This document shows, piece by piece, positions 43,243 through 51,772 of a stretch of 64,000 nt of DNA. Origin of the DNA: Streptacidiphilus jiangxiensis (GTDB lineage: Bacteria; Actinomycetota; Actinomycetes; Streptomycetales; Streptomycetaceae); contig NZ_FOAZ01000003.1 in NCBI RefSeq assembly GCF_900109465.1, positions 434,001 through 498,000 on the forward strand, given 5' to 3'. Position numbers and translations under genes: made by a program. The notes beneath the pieces are model-generated. The model did no database searches. It saw only the letters and a program-made list of their open reading frames with translations, and had not been told where the DNA came from. How positions within the stretch are numbered: position 1 is the stretch's first letter; each line of letters begins with the position of its first letter.

Positions 43243-43980
43243 ATGACCACGCACCTCCGTCGCGTCGCCGCTGCCGCCCTCTGCGCCGGAGCGGCCCTGG
43301 CCCTGACGGCCTGCTCCTCCGGCGGCGGTTCGACGGCGACCGCCGGCTCGGCCGCGTCGGCCGGGTCCGGCACGTCCGCCTCGGCCGCCGCCGATCCGAC
43401 CGCCGGTCTGCCCAACGGCACCAAGCTGGCCGGATGGCTGCTGCCGGGGAGCGTCGTGCCCAAGCTCAAGGCCAACCCGAAGGTGGTCAACAACTCGGGC
43501 GACACGTTCGTGGAGCCGAGCGACACGCCGCTCACCAAGTCCAAGGCCTGCGACCTGCTCAACGGGACCACCTGGATGAACGCGGGCGGCCTCGGTCCGG
43601 CCGCCTTCGCCGGGACGGACTTCGACGACTCCTACGGCAACGAGTACTACCAGGAGCTCGACGCCTTCGAGGGCACCCGGGCCACCCAGGAGTTCGCCGG
43701 GCTGAGCAAGGTCTTCACGGAGTGCAGGACCTTCCCGATGACGACGGGCGGCGCCACCTACACGATGCACCTGAAGGTCAAGGAGCTGCCGGGCCTCGGC
43801 GACGAGGCCATCGAGGCCGTCGTCACCTCGCCGTCCCTGACGGGTGGCCAGACGATGGTGGCGATCCGCTCCGGCAAGGTCCTCGTGACCACCAGCTACA
43901 ACGACCAGAGCGGCACCGGCGCGCAGGCGCTGACCCTGGCCCGCCGACTGCTCAAGAAGCTGCCCGCGGCGGCGGGCTGA
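43243..43980 (+). CDS. Secreted lipoprotein of unknown function
   Basis: A 245-aa lipoprotein. The signal peptide ends at the lipobox LTAC (ALALTACSSGGG), giving lipidated Cys near residue 23, followed by a Ser/Ala/Gly/Thr linker to residue ~50. The mature part contains TKSKACDLLNGTTWMNAGGLG near residue 105 and ECRTFPMTTGGATYTMHLKV, with two cysteines that could form a disulfide. The overall plan (lipoprotein, linker, about 180-residue domain) is that of Streptomyces DUF3558-like or sensory lipoproteins, without a firm match. Divergent from the methylase gene; a terminator follows at 43994. Confidence 0.75.
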   Translation: MTTHLRRVAAAALCAGAALALTACSSGGGSTATAGSAASAGSGTSASAAADPTAGLPNGTKLAGWLLPGSVVPKLKANPKVVNNSGDTFVEPSDTPLTKSKACDLLNGTTWMNAGGLGPAAFAGTDFDDSYGNEYYQELDAFEGTRATQEFAGLSKVFTECRTFPMTTGGATYTMHLKVKELPGLGDEAIEAVVTSPSLTGGQTMVAIRSGKVLVTTSYNDQSGTGAQALTLARRLLKKLPAAAG

Positions 43981-43993
43981 CCACCCCCTGACC

Positions 43994-44024
43994 GCCCTGA
44001 GCGCACGGGGGTAGCGCTCAGGGC
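43994..44024. terminator. Bidirectional terminator
   Basis: Arms 43994-44004 and 44014-44024 are exact 11-bp complements around a 9-base loop, between the convergent lipoprotein and quinone-oxidoreductase genes. Confidence 0.85.
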
Positions 44025-44047
44025 CTCCGTCCGCCCGCGCGCAGCCG

Positions 44048-45025
44048 TCACGGCAGCAGCACCGTCTTGCCGACGGTCTCGCGCCGCTCGATCGCCCGAT
44101 GGGCCGCGTCCGCGGCCGCGAGCGGGAAGGTGGCGCCGACGAACGGCCGCAGCCGTCCCGCCGCGGCCGCGTCGAGCGCCTCGCGCGTCTGGCGCAGCTG
44201 CGCCTCCGGCCCGCGCGGGCCGACCGGCGGGCCCCAGTACGAGAGCACGTCCACGCCGCGCTCCGCCGCCTCGCCCTCGCCGAGCCGCGTGCCCGCACCG
44301 CTGGAGAAACCGAAGGTCACGAACCGCCCACCCGGGCCGAGCAGGTCGAACGTCTCCCGGCCCACGGAGCCGCCCACACCGTCGAAGGCGACGGTCACCC
44401 CGGCGTCGCGCAGCGCCGCCGACCAGCCGGGCTCCCCGTAGTCCACGGCGGTGTCGGCGCCGAACTCCCGCACCAGCGCCAACTTCGACTCGCCCCGGGC
44501 CAGCCCGATCACCCGGGCCGCGCCCGCCGCTCGGGCGAGTTGGAGCAGCAGCACGCCGACCGCGCCCGCCGCGGACTCCACCAGCACCACGTCGTCCGCG
44601 CCGAGTCGGGCCAGCTCGCCCAGCGCGAACGCCGTCCGACCCGTCCCCAGCAGCGACACGGCCTCCGCCGGGCCCAGTCCCGCCGGGACCGGGTGGGTGG
44701 AGGCGGCCTCCAGCACGGCCAGCTCGGCGTAGCCGCCGCCCCGGGGCGTCTGTCCGGCGACCAGACGCCCCACCAGGGCGGGATCCACGCCCGCGCCGAC
44801 GGCGAGGACCTCGCCCGCGACCTCCCGGCCCGGTGTGTACGGCAGCGCGGCCGGCGCGAGCGGCGTACCCGCCAGCGCCCCGGCGCGGATCTGGGTCTCC
44901 ACGAACTGCACCCCGGACGCCGCCACCGCCACCAGCAGCTCGCCCGCCCCGGCCACCGGCTCCGCGACCTGCTCGGGCCGCAGCATCTCCGGCCCACCGA
45001 ACTCCCGCACCACGCTCGCCAGCAC
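44048..45025 (-). CDS. Zinc-type alcohol dehydrogenase / NADPH:quinone oxidoreductase family
   Basis: A 325-aa medium-chain dehydrogenase/reductase. GroES-like N-domain stretches are FGGPEMLRPEQVAEPVAGAGELLVAVAASGV; the Rossmann motif VESAAGAVGVLLLQLARAAGA is near residue 147 and VTVAFDGVGGSVGRETFDLL near residue 215. The zinc ligands of alcohol dehydrogenases are absent, so it is the zinc-free quinone oxidoreductase subgroup using NADPH. GTG 45025 has GAGGAG seven bases upstream. Divergent from the aminotransferase gene. Confidence 0.85.
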   Translation of the reverse strand: MLASVVREFGGPEMLRPEQVAEPVAGAGELLVAVAASGVQFVETQIRAGALAGTPLAPAALPYTPGREVAGEVLAVGAGVDPALVGRLVAGQTPRGGGYAELAVLEAASTHPVPAGLGPAEAVSLLGTGRTAFALGELARLGADDVVLVESAAGAVGVLLLQLARAAGAARVIGLARGESKLALVREFGADTAVDYGEPGWSAALRDAGVTVAFDGVGGSVGRETFDLLGPGGRFVTFGFSSGAGTRLGEGEAAERGVDVLSYWGPPVGPRGPEAQLRQTREALDAAAAGRLRPFVGATFPLAAADAAHRAIERRETVGKTVLLP

Positions 45026-45169
45026 GGCCCTCTCCTCGCCTCGGTCCTGCACCGTCCTGTCGTCGACGCTAGGCGCCCGCCGCGTGCACGGCCTCGGTCC
45101 ACGGACCTACGCCCGCTCCGCCTTTCCGCCCCGTCCTCCGGGTCAGGGCCTGGTGTGGAGACGACCCCC

Positions 45170-45175
45170 TATGCT
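45170..45175 (+). promoter_or_regulatory. -10 element, probably leaderless aminotransferase gene
   Basis: TATGCT ends six bases before the ATG at 45182 and no Shine-Dalgarno sequence precedes that ATG, so the transcript probably begins at the start codon. Confidence 0.5.
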
Positions 45176-45181
45176 GCGGTC

Positions 45182-46348
45182 ATGAGCGACAGGCCGCTGC
45201 TGAACCGCCGACTGGCGGGCATGGGAACGACGATCTTCGCCGAGATGTCGGCGCTCGCCACCACGACGGGCTCGATCAACCTGGGCCAGGGCTTCCCCGA
45301 CACCGACGGCCCGCGCGAGATCGCGCAGGCCGCGGCGGACGCGGTCCTCGCGGGCCGCGGCAACCAGTACCCGCCGGGGCCCGGCATCCCGGAGCTGCGC
45401 ACCGCGATCGCCGAGCACCAGCAGCGCTTCTACGGTCTGGCCTACGACCCGGACACGGAGGTGCTGGTCACCGCGGGCGCGACGGAGGCGATCGCGGCCT
45501 CGCTGCTCGCCCTGCTGGAGCCGGGCGACGAGGTGATCGCGTTCGAGCCCTTCTACGACTCCTATGCCGCCTGCATCGCCATGGCCGGCGCGGTCCGCGT
45601 CCCGCTCACGCTGCGCGCCCCGTCCTTCCGCCCCGACCTGGACGAACTGCGCGCCCTGATCACCCCGCGCACCCGCCTGCTGCTGCTCAACACCCCGCAC
45701 AACCCCACCGGCACCGTACTGACCCTCGACGAGCTCACCGCGGTCGCGGAACTCGCCGTCGAGCACGGCCTGCTGGTCGTCACCGACGAGGTCTACGAGC
45801 ACCTGGTCTTCGCCCCGTCCGCGCACCGCCCGCTGGCCTCCCTGCCCGGGATGCGCGAGCGGACCGTCACCATCTCCTCGGCGGGCAAGACCTTCTCCTT
45901 CACCGGCTGGAAGGTCGGCTGGGTCACCGCGACCCCCGAGCTCGTCGCGGCGGTCCGCACGGCCAAGCAGTACCTGACCTACGTCAGCGCCGGTCCGTTC
46001 CAGTACGCCGTCGCCGAGGCGCTGAGGCTGCCGGACTCCTACTTCGCGGGCTTCCGTACCGACCTCGCCCGCAAGCGCGACCTCCTCGCGGACGGCCTGC
46101 GCACGGCGGGCTTCGAGGTCTACGAGCCGCAGGGCACGTACTTCATCACCACCGACATCGCCCCCTTCGGCGAGAAGGACGCCTACGCCTTCTGCCGCGC
46201 CCTGCCGGAGCGCTGCGGCGTGGTGGCCATCCCCAACTCCGTCTTCTACGACGACAAGGAGGCGGGCGCGACCCAGGTCCGCTTCACCTTCTGCAAGCAG
46301 GACCACGTCCTGGAGGAGGCCGTGCTCAGGTTGGGCGCCCTCCGATGA
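45182..46348 (+). CDS. PLP-dependent class I/II aminotransferase
   Basis: A 388-aa fold-type I aminotransferase, close to the kynurenine/methionine aminotransferase and DapC-like group. INLGQGFPDTDGP is near the N-terminus, GNQYPPGPGIPELR follows, NTPHNPTGTVL near residue 176 and DEVYEHLVF near residue 200, with the PLP lysine in SSAGKTFSFTGWKVGW near residue 240. It is complete. Its last ~130 codons are duplicated almost exactly at 47159-47548, beyond a Uma2 gene; the two copies then end with different 15-17 residue tails (HVLEEAVLRLGALR here). This tail may have been acquired by recombination. Amino-acid substrate not determined. Confidence 0.9.
   Translation: MSDRPLLNRRLAGMGTTIFAEMSALATTTGSINLGQGFPDTDGPREIAQAAADAVLAGRGNQYPPGPGIPELRTAIAEHQQRFYGLAYDPDTEVLVTAGATEAIAASLLALLEPGDEVIAFEPFYDSYAACIAMAGAVRVPLTLRAPSFRPDLDELRALITPRTRLLLLNTPHNPTGTVLTLDELTAVAELAVEHGLLVVTDEVYEHLVFAPSAHRPLASLPGMRERTVTISSAGKTFSFTGWKVGWVTATPELVAAVRTAKQYLTYVSAGPFQYAVAEALRLPDSYFAGFRTDLARKRDLLADGLRTAGFEVYEPQGTYFITTDIAPFGEKDAYAFCRALPERCGVVAIPNSVFYDDKEAGATQVRFTFCKQDHVLEEAVLRLGALR
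45914..46303 (+). repeat. 390-bp direct repeat, copy A (inside intact aminotransferase)
   Basis: This segment recurs at 47159-47548, offset 1245 bases in the same orientation. I see two base differences (near 46018 and 46056). Identity begins at GTCGGCTGGG and ends at AAGCAGGAC; flanking sequence diverges sharply on both sides. Confidence 0.92.
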
Positions 46349-46429
46349 GCCACCAACTTCGAGCGCGTCAGCACCTGGTGGCACTGGCACAGGACGTAGG
46401 GGCCGAAGCCCGGATCCCGCACGAGGTCG

Positions 46430-46984
46430 TCAGCGGGCGTCCGACTCGGGCTCCGGCCGGGGAAGCTCGTCGAGGTCGAGAGTGAAGGTGCGGCCGTCAG
46501 CCATCGGGATGGGCAGCTTGCCGGTGCCGTACTTGTGGGTGTGCGCGGCGATGTATCCGGTGGCTGTCGGCTGGGTGTGGAGGACGACTTCCTGGGCGTA
46601 GGGATCGACGACCAGGTAGATCGGGATGCCGTAGCGGCCGTACTTCGCGGTGCAGTCGTCGTAGTCCTTGCGCGCGGAGGAGGTCGAGACGACCTCGGAG
46701 ATCAGCAGGACGTCTTCGTAGCTGTAGCGCTTGCCATCCCTGCGGGCGTCCTCGCGGATGATCGCCAGATCGGGAGCGGAGTTCTCATCGGCGGGAAAGT
46801 CGATGTAGACGTCGGAGGTGACCTTGGCATGACGCCCGAGCGCGAGAGCCGAGTCGATCTGCATCGCCCTGATCGTGCTGGAGTGTTCCTCACTCTGCGG
46901 GGTCATGATCACCTTTCCGTCGGCCCCGAACAGGACCGTGTACCCCTCGGGGAACTCGGTGTGCACGATCGCATCGACGCTCAT
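46430..46984 (-). CDS. Uma2 family (DUF820) putative endonuclease
   Basis: A 184-aa protein with the Uma2 PD-(D/E)xK-like fold. Core features are SDVYIDFPADENSAPDLAII (catalytic Pro-Asp region near residue 83), LLISEVVSTSSARKDYDDCTAKYGRYGIP with the glutamate and lysine, and IYLVVDPYAQEVVLHTQP. GGAG lies six bases before the ATG at 46984. Uma2 genes are scattered, variable accessory genes of unknown target in actinobacteria and cyanobacteria. It lies antisense within the 855-bp segment bounded by the two copies of the 390-bp aminotransferase repeat, consistent with recent acquisition. Confidence 0.85.
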   Translation of the reverse strand: MSVDAIVHTEFPEGYTVLFGADGKVIMTPQSEEHSSTIRAMQIDSALALGRHAKVTSDVYIDFPADENSAPDLAIIREDARRDGKRYSYEDVLLISEVVSTSSARKDYDDCTAKYGRYGIPIYLVVDPYAQEVVLHTQPTATGYIAAHTHKYGTGKLPIPMADGRTFTLDLDELPRPEPESDAR

Positions 46985-47110
46985 GGACGGCTCCTTCCCG
47001 TGTGTGGCCAGGATACGACTGACAGTGCCGTGCCACCGAGGTTGGCGCTGCACGACTCGGGGCCGGTCTTGACGCGCGCCACGGCTGTGCTCCCTCCGCT
47101 ACTGAGGAAG

Positions 47111-47599
47111 ATGGCAGCGTTCTGGCGTCAGGCGACCGAATGGGTGGGCGAACGCGGAGTCGGCTGGGTCACCGCGACCCCCGAGCTCGTCGCGGCGGTC
47201 CGCACGGCCAAGCAGTACCTGACCTACGTCAGCGCCGGTCCGTTCCAGTACGCGGTCGCCGAGGCGCTGAGGCTGCCGGACTCCTACTTCGCGGGCTTCC
47301 GCACCGACCTCGCCCGCAAGCGCGACCTCCTCGCGGACGGCCTGCGCACGGCGGGCTTCGAGGTCTACGAGCCGCAGGGCACGTACTTCATCACCACCGA
47401 CATCGCCCCCTTCGGCGAGAAGGACGCCTACGCCTTCTGCCGCGCCCTGCCGGAGCGCTGCGGCGTGGTGGCCATCCCCAACTCCGTCTTCTACGACGAC
47501 AAGGAGGCGGGCGCGACCCAGGTCCGCTTCACCTTCTGCAAGCAGGACTCCGTGCTGCAGGAGGCGGTGACGCGCCTGCGGCGTCTCGCCAAGCGCTGA
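47111..47599 (+). pseudogene. Aminotransferase 3'-end fragment (duplicate)
   Basis: From 47159 this is a 390-bp near-exact copy of the 3' part of the aminotransferase at 45182, continuing with a different but homologous tail (SVLQEAVTRLRRLAKR) to the stop at 47599. It lacks the PLP lysine and the whole N-terminal two-thirds. An in-frame ATG at 47111 adds unrelated residues (MAAFWRQATEWVGERG). The fragment cannot be an active transaminase. Its tail may be the original gene end, displaced when the Uma2 segment arrived. Confidence 0.85.
47159..47548 (+). repeat. 390-bp direct repeat, copy B (in fragment)
   Basis: Partner of 45914-46303 in the same orientation, with two visible differences. Together the copies bracket 855 bp carrying the Uma2 gene. 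Confidence 0.92.
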
Positions 47600-47673
47600 C
47601 CCCACCGCGCCCCCGACCGCGCCCGGTGCCGCACCAGGGCCGGCCCGGGGGGCGCCGCCCTGCGGTGGGCGCG

Positions 47674-47892
47674 TCAGCCTCGCGCGGTGTCGTCGCCCGC
47701 CTGCCCCGCGCCCTCGGCCGCGCCGCCTGCCTTCTCACGCATCTTGCGAACCAACTCCGCCTTCTGGGCGGCCGCACCCTGGCGGTCGAGGTTGCGGTGC
47801 GGGCCGTTGTTCTGCCTTTCGGCGCGCGACAGCCTCTTGCGCTGGCCGCCGCCCATGCCCACGGGGTTGTTGATGTTCTTGCTGTCGGTCAT
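47674..47892 (-). CDS. Small basic protein, DUF6243-like
   Basis: A 72-aa hydrophilic protein beginning MTDSKNINNPVGMGGGQRKR and continuing LSRAERQNNGPHRNLDRQGA, then a helical AAQKAELVRKMREKAG and an acidic Gly/Ala tail. The glycine-loop plus LSR plus KAELVRKMRE layout resembles actinobacterial DUF6243 small proteins, whose function is unknown. GGAAGAAG lies just before the ATG at 47892. Longer in-frame forms are rejected because they lack a ribosome binding site. Confidence 0.6.
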   Translation of the reverse strand: MTDSKNINNPVGMGGGQRKRLSRAERQNNGPHRNLDRQGAAAQKAELVRKMREKAGGAAEGAGQAGDDTARG

Positions 47893-48024
47893 GGTTCTTC
47901 TTCCGTTACCAGCGCCAGGTCGGCCGATGGATTCTGCCAGGATATGCCCCGACAAGCGTCGTCGAGGTGGTGACGCATCCGCCGGGACGGGGCCACCTGC
48001 GTCCTCAACTGAGCGGGACAGCAC

Positions 48025-48068
48025 CGAAGGCCCGGCCCGTCGCAGGGACGCGACGGGCCGGGCCTTCG
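48025..48068. terminator. 19-bp perfect hairpin after the DHA2 exporter
   Basis: Arms 48025-48043 and 48050-48068 are exact complements around a 6-base loop, 17 bases beyond the stop of the minus-strand MFS gene at 48085. Confidence 0.88.
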
Positions 48069-48084
48069 GGCCTCTCCGCGAGCG

Positions 48085-49521
48085 TCAGCGCGCCGCGCTG
48101 TCCGCCGGGGCGGTGGTCGTGGCCGAGGTGGCGAGCGGGGCGGTGGCCGGGGCCGCGGCGTGAGGGCGGCGGACCAGGGCGAGGACGAGGAGGCCGGCCG
48201 CGAGGCCGGTCAGGCCGGCCGTCAGGAAGACGGGGTGGAGGCCGGCGGCGAAGGCGGTGCGCGGGGCGGAGCCGTGGGCGTGCTGCTGGAAGATGGTGCC
48301 GAGCACCGCGATGCCGAGCGCGTAGCCGAGCTGGCGGGCGGTGTTGAGGGCGCCGGAGGCCATGCCCGCGCGCTGCGGGGACACCGAGGCGAGCGCGGTG
48401 GCCATCAGCATCGGGGTGGAGAGGCCCACGCCCACGCCGGTGACCAGCATGCCGGGGAGCAGCGCGGTCCAGCCGGAGGTCCCCGAGACGGCGGTCAGCA
48501 GCAGCGTGCCGATGCCGATGAACAGCAGGCCGACGCCGATCGGCAGCTGCGGCGGGAACCGGTGCAGGGCGCGGCCGGTGGCCAGGGCGACGACGAACGC
48601 GGTCGCGGCCATCGGCGAGACGGCCAGGCCCGCGGTCAACGGCGAGAGGTGCAGCGCCTGCTGGAGCCAGAGCGAGGTGTAGGTGAGCTCGGCGAAGGCC
48701 GCCGCGCTCAGCAGCAGGCCGCCCGCCAGCAGGCCGACGAAGCTCCGGCCGCGCAGCAGGGACAGGTCCAGCAGCGGCCGGTGGACCCGCAGTTCGGTGG
48801 CGACGAAGACGATGAGCGCCAGCGCGGAGACGACGAGCGAGCCGAGGACGACGGCGCTGCCCCAGCCGCGGTCGCCGCTCTCGATCAGCCCGTAGGTGAG
48901 CGCGGCTGCGAACACGGTGAAGGCGACGGCCCCCAGGCTGTCGATGCGTCCCTCGACGGCGTGGGCGCGGGGCAGCGCCAGGCGCTTGCCGAGCGTCATC
49001 GCCAACGCCACGGCCGCGACCGGCAGGTTGACCATGAAGATCGCCCGCCAGCCGAACTGGTCGGTGAGCAGCCCGCCCAGGACCGGGCCGACCGCCGCCG
49101 CGGCGCCGTTGACCGCACCCCAGACGCCGAACGCGGTGCCGCGGTCGCGGCCCTGGTAGGCCCCGGCGATGAGCGCCGTGGTCGAGGTCATCATGGCCGC
49201 GCCGCCGACGCCCTGCACCGCGCGGGCGGTGATCAGCGTCGCCGCGTCCGGGGCGAGTGCGCAGACCAGCGAGGCGGCGGCGAAGACGACGAGGCCGGTG
49301 AGGTAGAGGCGGCGGTGGCCGAGCCGGTCGCCGAGCGAGCCGCAGACCATCAGCAGCGCCGCCAGCGTCAGCGCGTAGATGTCCACGACCCACTGCAGGG
49401 AGGTGAACGACGAGTGCAGGTCGGCGGACATGTCGGGCAGGGCGACGTTCACGATGCTGACGTCGACGAGCAGCATGAAGGCGCCGAGGCAGATGGCTGC
49501 CAGGGGTATCCACTTACGCAC
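48085..49521 (-). CDS. MFS exporter, DHA2 (14-helix) family
   Basis: A 478-aa drug:proton antiporter-type protein. It begins RKWIPLAAICLGAFMLLVDVSIVNVALP, with the DHA2 motif D1 (LLVDVSIVNVALP), motif A GSLGDRLGHRRLYL near residue 67, and motif C-like GAVNGAAAAVGPVLGGLLTDQFGWR near residue 140. Fourteen helices are predicted. The tail is Ala/Thr-rich. GTG 49521 has GGAG six bases upstream. The divergent Lrp-family gene 138 bases away is its probable regulator. Substrate unknown. Confidence 0.86.
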   Translation of the reverse strand: MRKWIPLAAICLGAFMLLVDVSIVNVALPDMSADLHSSFTSLQWVVDIYALTLAALLMVCGSLGDRLGHRRLYLTGLVVFAAASLVCALAPDAATLITARAVQGVGGAAMMTSTTALIAGAYQGRDRGTAFGVWGAVNGAAAAVGPVLGGLLTDQFGWRAIFMVNLPVAAVALAMTLGKRLALPRAHAVEGRIDSLGAVAFTVFAAALTYGLIESGDRGWGSAVVLGSLVVSALALIVFVATELRVHRPLLDLSLLRGRSFVGLLAGGLLLSAAAFAELTYTSLWLQQALHLSPLTAGLAVSPMAATAFVVALATGRALHRFPPQLPIGVGLLFIGIGTLLLTAVSGTSGWTALLPGMLVTGVGVGLSTPMLMATALASVSPQRAGMASGALNTARQLGYALGIAVLGTIFQQHAHGSAPRTAFAAGLHPVFLTAGLTGLAAGLLVLALVRRPHAAAPATAPLATSATTTAPADSAAR

Positions 49522-49659
49522 GGTGGGCTCCGGTTGACGGGACGGCGGCGCGGCTCCCCCGTTCGTCGGAACCGCCTCATCAGACTGCGCCCTGCCGCGT
49601 GGCACTCCCCGTCCACATTGCCGTCGGCGGAGGATTTCGACTTCTCGTAGCCTGGAGAG

Positions 49660-50736
49660 ATGGAATCCGACATCCGATCCCGCGCCGACGCGAAGGCCCG
49701 TGCCTTCGACCCGCTGGACCGGCAGCTGATCCAGGCGCTGCAGTTGGACGGGCGCGCGCCGTTCAGCCGACTGGCACAGGTGCTCGGCGTCTCCGACCAG
49801 ACCGTCGCCCGGCGCTACGCGCGGCTGCGGGAGTCGAGCGGGCTGCGGGTGCTCGGCCTCACCACGCCGGAGGCGTTCGGCGAGGTGCGCTGGATGATCC
49901 GGGTGCAGTGCGCTCCCGCGGCGGCGGGCGGGCTGGCGGAGGCGCTGGCCCGGCGGGACGACACGGCCTGGGTCAACGTCTGCTCCGGTGGCGCGGAGAT
50001 CACCTGCACCGCCCGGGCCCATCCGGACCGGCAGGACGACCTGTTGCTGCAGCGGCTGCCCCGCACGCCCAGCGTGGTCGGCATCGCCGCGCACTGCGTG
50101 CTGCACACCTTCTTCGGCGGCGAGCAGAGCCTCGCGCTCAAGTCCGGCGCGCTCGACGCCGAGCAGGTCACGCAGGTGCGGGCGTTCTCCGGAGCGCCCG
50201 AGTCCGGGACGGGAACCCGGCCGGGGGGCGCCGCCCGTCCGGCGGACCCGATCGACCTCGACGAGGGGGACCGGCAGCTGTTCGCGGCCCTGGCCGTCGA
50301 CGGACGGGCCGGCTTCGCCGAACTCGCCGCCGCCACGGGCTGGTCGGCCAGCACGGTGCGGCGCCGGATGGAGGAGCTGGAGCATGCCCGCGCGCTCTAC
50401 TTCGACCTGGACCTGGACTGGCGGCTCTTCGGGGTGCACGCCATGACGCAGCTCTGGCTCGACGTCGCCCCGGCCGAGCTGGCGGCCACGGGGGAGGCGT
50501 TGGCCGCGCATCCCGAGATCGGCTACGCGGCCGCCGTCACCGGCCCGAGCAACCTCAACGCCGTCGTGCTCAGCCCGGACGTGCCCGCGCTCTACACGTA
50601 CCTGACCACCCGGATCGCCACGCTGCCCGCCGTGCGCCGGGTCGAGTCCTCGCCGGTGATGCGGACGGTGAAGGGCCCGGGACCTTTCGTCACGCCCGTA
50701 CGCTCGCCCCGCCCGCGGCGGCGAGCCGGAAGCTGA
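49660..50736 (+). CDS. Lrp/AsnC family regulator with two HTH-sensor units
   Basis: A 358-aa regulator, twice the normal length. Two Lrp units are visible: HTH 1 is DRQLIQALQLDGRAPFSRLA and VSDQTVARRYARLRE (residues 20-60), HTH 2 is DRQLFAALAVDGRAGFAELA and SASTVRRRMEELE (residues ~205-245), each followed by a RAM-like ligand domain. Such duplicated Lrp proteins are common in Streptomyces. It is divergent from the DHA2 exporter, so it probably controls it. TAGCCT (49647-49652) and GGAG precede the ATG. Its last 47 bases overlap the convergent FHA gene. Confidence 0.86.
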   Translation: MESDIRSRADAKARAFDPLDRQLIQALQLDGRAPFSRLAQVLGVSDQTVARRYARLRESSGLRVLGLTTPEAFGEVRWMIRVQCAPAAAGGLAEALARRDDTAWVNVCSGGAEITCTARAHPDRQDDLLLQRLPRTPSVVGIAAHCVLHTFFGGEQSLALKSGALDAEQVTQVRAFSGAPESGTGTRPGGAARPADPIDLDEGDRQLFAALAVDGRAGFAELAAATGWSASTVRRRMEELEHARALYFDLDLDWRLFGVHAMTQLWLDVAPAELAATGEALAAHPEIGYAAAVTGPSNLNAVVLSPDVPALYTYLTTRIATLPAVRRVESSPVMRTVKGPGPFVTPVRSPRPRRRAGS

Positions 50737-51286
50737 CCGAGCCGAAGCTGACCCGGTCACCGGCCCGGACCGGCACCGTGCCGATCACTCGCCAGCCGTT
50801 GACCTGTGTGCCGTTGGTCGATCCGAGGTCGCGCAGCAGCCAGACGCCGCCCTCCAGCAGCAGTTCGGCGTGGACGCGGGAGACCGACTCGTCGCCGAGC
50901 TTGAGGTCGCAGCCGGGCAGGCGCCCGATCTTCACCGGACCGACCGGGTCGCGCGGTAGCGGCAGGGCCGGCAGTTGCGGCGTGCGCCAGGCGTTGGCCA
51001 GCCGCACCTTGAGCGTGGCGACGCCGGCCACGGCCCGGGTGAGGGTGCGCAGCAACCGCCCGTCGCTGGGCAGATCGGCCGTGAGCGCGTCGAGCTCGTG
51101 CCGGCCGCGGGCGGCGAAGGCCAGCTCCATCCGGCGCAGGAAGGTGTCGTGGGAGAGCCGGCCCTGGACGGCGTGTTCGCGCAGCCGGTCGACCACCTGC
51201 TCGCGGTCCGCATCCGAGAGGCGTTCGTCCATCCGGAGGATGGCGGTCCCGTGCTCCGGATGCGGTCGCGTCAGGGAGTTGCTCAT
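50690..51286 (-). CDS. DUF1707 and FHA domain protein
   Basis: A 198-aa cytoplasmic protein. Residues ~18-70 form a DUF1707 domain (RMDERLSDADREQVVDRLRE, HAVQGRLSHDTFLRRMELAF). Residues ~110-190 form an FHA phosphothreonine-binding domain with KIGRLPGCDLKLGDESVSRVHAEL, then DLGSTNGTQVNGW; the binding residues R, S, H and N are present. It could be a docking partner for Ser/Thr kinases such as the one at 38990, though nothing local links them. ATG 51286 lacks a clear ribosome binding site. It overlaps the end of the convergent Lrp gene by 47 bases. Confidence 0.83.
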   Translation of the reverse strand: MSNSLTRPHPEHGTAILRMDERLSDADREQVVDRLREHAVQGRLSHDTFLRRMELAFAARGRHELDALTADLPSDGRLLRTLTRAVAGVATLKVRLANAWRTPQLPALPLPRDPVGPVKIGRLPGCDLKLGDESVSRVHAELLLEGGVWLLRDLGSTNGTQVNGWRVIGTVPVRAGDRVSFGSVSFRLAAAGGASVRA

Positions 51287-51772
51287 GGAGCCGATTGTCG
51301 TTCCTGCCGCCGGGTGCGTCCAGGTCCGCCGCAGGAGTGAGGCGAGGCTGCGTCGCTGACGGTGCATGGCTCCGTTCGGGTGGCACACGGACGGGTGATC
51401 CTGGAGGGCCGAAAAATGCCGGATATGCCCGCCGAATGATCGTCGGGCACATGTCGGCGAGTTAAGTGCCGAGTTCACGGGGAAAGACGGCACGTCAAAG
51501 GCGTGTCCAACAGCATGGCAGGGGACTTTGGTCATTTGTGGGCCGAGTGGGGAGGCGGCGGCGAAAATGGGTAAATCCCCTACGGACACGGAGCATTCGT
51601 GCTTCGCTGCTTCCTGAGTCCCCGAATGTCTCTCCGCCGCGGCGGACTTCGTTCCGCTCATGCCATTCATGCCATTGCCATGTCATGTCATCTCTTCATG
51701 TCTCGCAGCATGTCACGGCAGGTCGGTCCCCGCCCCGGCGTTGTCGAGTGACCCGAGTACGCGGAGCCGAGA
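51287..51772. other. 486-bp intergenic region with palindrome and CATG repeats
   Basis: No convincing gene is seen. Features are a perfect 14-bp palindrome TCCGCCGCGGCGGA at 51633-51646, a tandem 9-bp repeat CATGCCATT at 51659-51667 and 51668-51676, and several further CATGTC units to about 51714. Base composition is more AT-rich than neighbours around 51400-51560. It must contain the promoters of the FHA and DUF2617 genes. Confidence 0.55.

Noticed and set aside
46304..47158. Insertion sequence or transposon carrying the Uma2 gene
   Set aside because: No transposase, terminal inverted repeats or short target duplications were found; only the 390-bp gene-derived repeats bracket it.
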